NCBI RefSeq assembly: GCF_020073745.1
Contig: NZ_JAIRAU010000001.1
Location: 992,001-1,056,000, forward strand
Direction of reading: 5' to 3'
DNA from: Nannocystis pusilla
Lineage (GTDB): Bacteria; Myxococcota_A; Polyangia; Nannocystales; Nannocystaceae
DNA: 64,000 nt
Part shown: piece by piece, positions 62,246 through 64,000 of the stretch
Layout: every line of letters starts with the position of its first letter
How positions within the stretch are numbered: the stretch's first letter is position 1
Made by a program: the position numbers and the translations under genes
Notes under the pieces: model-generated
What the model was told of the DNA's origin: nothing
Database searches by the model: none
The model's input: only the letters and a program-made list of their open reading frames with translations

Positions 62246-63616
62246 GTGCGCAGCCGGGACTCAGCGAGGACACGTGAGCGCGCGGCGCGGGCCGCAGGGT
62301 GCGTGCTGGCGGCGGCGCTCGGGCTCACGGCGGGGCGAGCGAACGCGCTGCCCGCCATCCGCTGGGAGGCGCCCGCCGGCTGCCCCGAGGCCCAGCGCGT
62401 GGAGGCGCGGATCCGCGAGGTCGTCGGCGCGCGGCCGGTCTCGCCGGCCGTGACGGCGGTGCACGCCCGCGTGAAGCGCCAGGGCGAGGGGTGGCTGCTG
62501 GCGGTGGTGTTCACCCGCGACGACGGCACGACGGAGCGGCGGCTGACGCTGCACGACTGCGAGGCGACGGCGAACGCGACGGCGCTGCTCGTCGGCATCG
62601 CGCTGGTCGAGGCGCCGGAGAGCAAGAGGGAGGCGATCCCGCTGGCGGTGCCGGTGCCGGAGGCGGCAGAGCGAGGACCAGGGGCGACGGGCGCGGGTGC
62701 GGCGAGCGGGAGCTCCGGTGCGGCGGCGAGAGGCGAGGAGACGATGGGCGCGCATGGGCGCTCGCGCGCGGCGGGGCCGGGCGAGGGCGGGGAGGACGGG
62801 CGCGGGCGCGCGTCGGCGGGGAGCGAGGGCGAGGCGAGTGGGCGCGAGCGCGCTGCGACGGGGAGCGGGGGCGAGGCGAATGTGCGCATTCGCGCGGCGA
62901 CGGGCGAGGCGAATGGGCGTACTCGCGCGGCGGCAGGGAGCGAGGGCGAGGCGAATGGGCGCGGTCGCGCGGCGGCGGGGGGCGAGGGCGAGACGAATGC
63001 GCGCAGTCGCGCGGCGAGCGGCGAGACGCAGGCGGTGGGCCTGGACGGGGCGCGAGACGCTGCGCGGGGGCGTCCCTTCGGAGCGTCGGGCGGCGCGCGC
63101 GCGCGAGCGTTCGCGCAGGTGGGGCCGGCGGTGGCGGCGGGGATCGTGCCGCGGGTGACGCCAGCGCTGACGGCGGCGCTCGGCGTGGCGTGGCCGCGGC
63201 TCCGCCTGGCGCTGGGCTACACCCGGCTGTTCCGCAGCGAGGCGCGCTGGTCGGTGGAGCGCGACATCGGCGCCGAGGTGTCGGTGCACGCGGCCTCGCT
63301 GCGCGCAGGGCCGGTGCGCCGCGTCGGGCCGGTCGAGCTGCAGGCGGGGCTGGGGCTGGAGTTCGGGGCGATGCGGGCGCTGGGCTTCGGCAGCCCGACG
63401 AACCTGGACGGCCGCACGTGGTGGGGCGGGGCGCTCGGCGGCGGGGCGCTGGCCTGGGTCCCGCGGGCGCTGCGGGGCCACGGTGCGCTGGTGGTGCAGG
63501 CGGAGCTGGTGGTGCCGCTGCACCGGCCGACGCTCCTCTACAACGACGACCCGATCTTCCGCCTCGGCGCCGTGGGCCTGCGCGCGGGGGTGCAGCTCGA
63601 GGCCCGGCTGTTCTGA
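62246..63616 (+). CDS. Exported outer-membrane-like protein with low-complexity linker
   Basis: 456 residues from GTG 62246; an ATG at about 62155 in the same frame is an alternative. A basic start and signal (VLAAALGLTAGRANALP) precede an N-terminal domain (about 35-130) with CPEAQRVEARIREVVGARPV and DDGTTERRLTLHDCEATA. Residues about 150-290 are Gly/Glu/Arg/Ala-rich repeats. The C-terminal 165 residues are beta strands with aromatic ends (LRLALGYTRLFRSEARW, GLGLEFGAMRALGFGSPTN, GVQLEARLF) typical of an outer-membrane barrel. It precedes the ECF sigma gene by 84 bp. Confidence 0.65.
   Translation: MRSRDSARTRERAARAAGCVLAAALGLTAGRANALPAIRWEAPAGCPEAQRVEARIREVVGARPVSPAVTAVHARVKRQGEGWLLAVVFTRDDGTTERRLTLHDCEATANATALLVGIALVEAPESKREAIPLAVPVPEAAERGPGATGAGAASGSSGAAARGEETMGAHGRSRAAGPGEGGEDGRGRASAGSEGEASGRERAATGSGGEANVRIRAATGEANGRTRAAAGSEGEANGRGRAAAGGEGETNARSRAASGETQAVGLDGARDAARGRPFGASGGARARAFAQVGPAVAAGIVPRVTPALTAALGVAWPRLRLALGYTRLFRSEARWSVERDIGAEVSVHAASLRAGPVRRVGPVELQAGLGLEFGAMRALGFGSPTNLDGRTWWGGALGGGALAWVPRALRGHGALVVQAELVVPLHRPTLLYNDDPIFRLGAVGLRAGVQLEARLF
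62800..63030. repeat. Degenerate minisatellite in the linker of the outer-membrane-like protein
   Basis: About five imperfect units of roughly 36-51 bp with the core GAGGGCGAGGCGAATGGGCGC followed by a GCGGCG block encode G-E-A-N-G-R-x-R-A-A-x-G repeats. The unit length is a multiple of three, so changes keep the frame. Confidence 0.7.
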
Positions 63617-63700
63617 TGGGCGTGGCGGTCAGGGGCGGGCGCGATTTCACCCGTGCAATCTCATTAATGCGAGCGGGCGGCCGCGGGAGAGCACGCTGCC

Positions 63701-64000
63701 ATGATCCCCGCGCCTGAACCGCCGTACGCCAGCGACGGGCCGCCGCCCGCGGAGCCGCGCGTGCCGGAGCTGATGGAGATCTATCGCGCCCACGTGGACT
63801 ACGTGTGGCGGATCGCGCGGAGCCTGGGGATCCCCGCCGACGCGGCCGAGGACGTCACCCAGGAGGTGTTCCTCTGCGTGCACCACAAACTCCACACATT
63901 CCGCCCCGGCGGATCGATGCGGGCGTGGCTGTTCGGCATCACCCGCAACCTCGTGCTCCACGACCGCCGCAGCCACGCCCGCCGCGAGCGCCGCCTGGCC
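63701..64000 (+). CDS. ECF-type RNA polymerase sigma factor (partial, runs off right edge)
   Basis: 100 codons are open from ATG 63701 to the window edge. After a Pro-rich start, sigma region 2 is clear: MEIYRAHVDYVWRIARSLGIP, AEDVTQEVFLCVHHKLHTF and GSMRAWLFGITRNLVLHDRRS, including the D-x-x-Q-E-V-F -10-recognition helix. GGAGAG lies about 10 nt before the ATG. Sigma region 4 is outside the window. No anti-sigma gene is seen yet; the preceding outer-membrane-like protein may be a target or partner. Confidence 0.93.
   Translation, partial: MIPAPEPPYASDGPPPAEPRVPELMEIYRAHVDYVWRIARSLGIPADAAEDVTQEVFLCVHHKLHTFRPGGSMRAWLFGITRNLVLHDRRSHARRERRLA

Overview
The window is very GC-rich DNA (roughly 70% or more), with strong third-position G/C bias, from a myxobacterium (Myxococcota). 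A Nannocystis-like member of the Nannocystineae is most likely. The evidence is the many lipoproteins with Thr- or Asp-rich linkers, three tandem Cys-rich DUF4215-type proteins, DUF2169/VgrG modules, a pseudokinase, and large fused proteins. No rRNA, tRNA or CRISPR array was found. This taxonomic call is inference from gene content.

Layout. 1-5.5 kb: a membrane spermidine-synthase-like gene cut by the left edge, overlapped by a repeat-tailed lipoprotein; a divergent DUF3570/TlpA pair; a YCII-family gene; a methyltransferase; a small secreted protein. 5.7-14.0 kb: an orphan type VI secretion island with VgrG, a pseudokinase, two DUF2169 proteins around an unknown cargo-like protein, and two small accessory genes. 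14.6-21.6 kb: three tandem lipoproteins of 17-18 Cys-rich repeats ending in a DUF1554-like domain, closed by a good terminator. 21.7-26.7 kb: a ketopantoate-reductase-like enzyme, a lipoprotein, an unknown protein and a SWIM/SNF2 helicase. 26.9-32.3 kb: a five-gene minus-strand operon of exported proteins with clearly lower GC, followed by a complete IS5-type insertion sequence (32515-33851). 33.9-41.4 kb: an RbfA-like/RtcB pair, a lipoprotein, a methyltransferase, Ohr, a degenerate HAM1 fusion and a degenerate EF-Tu-like GTPase. 41.4-46.5 kb: a double-thioredoxin lipoprotein, an LRR-zinc-SDR fusion, and a divergent radical-SAM activase with an unknown partner. 46.7-49.4 kb: a lipoprotein, an AraC regulator with a divergent alpha/beta hydrolase, and a tiny secreted protein. 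49.6-58.2 kb: a tightly packed six-gene plus-strand operon encoding an FtsH-like AAA+ protease, a MoxR ATPase, a vWA-like protein and three uncharacterised partners. 58.4-64 kb: a CDF transporter, a periplasmic binding-like protein, a stress-type SDR, a methyltransferase, an outer-membrane protein with a repeat linker, and the start of an ECF sigma factor.

How the genes may work together. The most system-like locus is 49.6-58.2 kb. It combines FtsH, MoxR and vWA-like proteins with dedicated partners, and it resembles the 'ternary' NTPase conflict systems proposed for multicellular bacteria. The 5.7-14 kb island looks like a VgrG spike with DUF2169 adaptors loading a cargo. The 26.9-32.3 kb operon looks horizontally acquired and encodes an exported set: an FG-GAP/RTX-like protein, a zinc peptidase, an L-domain-like repeat protein and a Cys-rich lipoprotein. 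Two sequence-level patterns recur: small TGTCC-N4-GGACA palindromes both between and inside genes, and TAyNNT boxes placed 7-16 nt before start codons, which suggests leaderless or near-leaderless transcripts.
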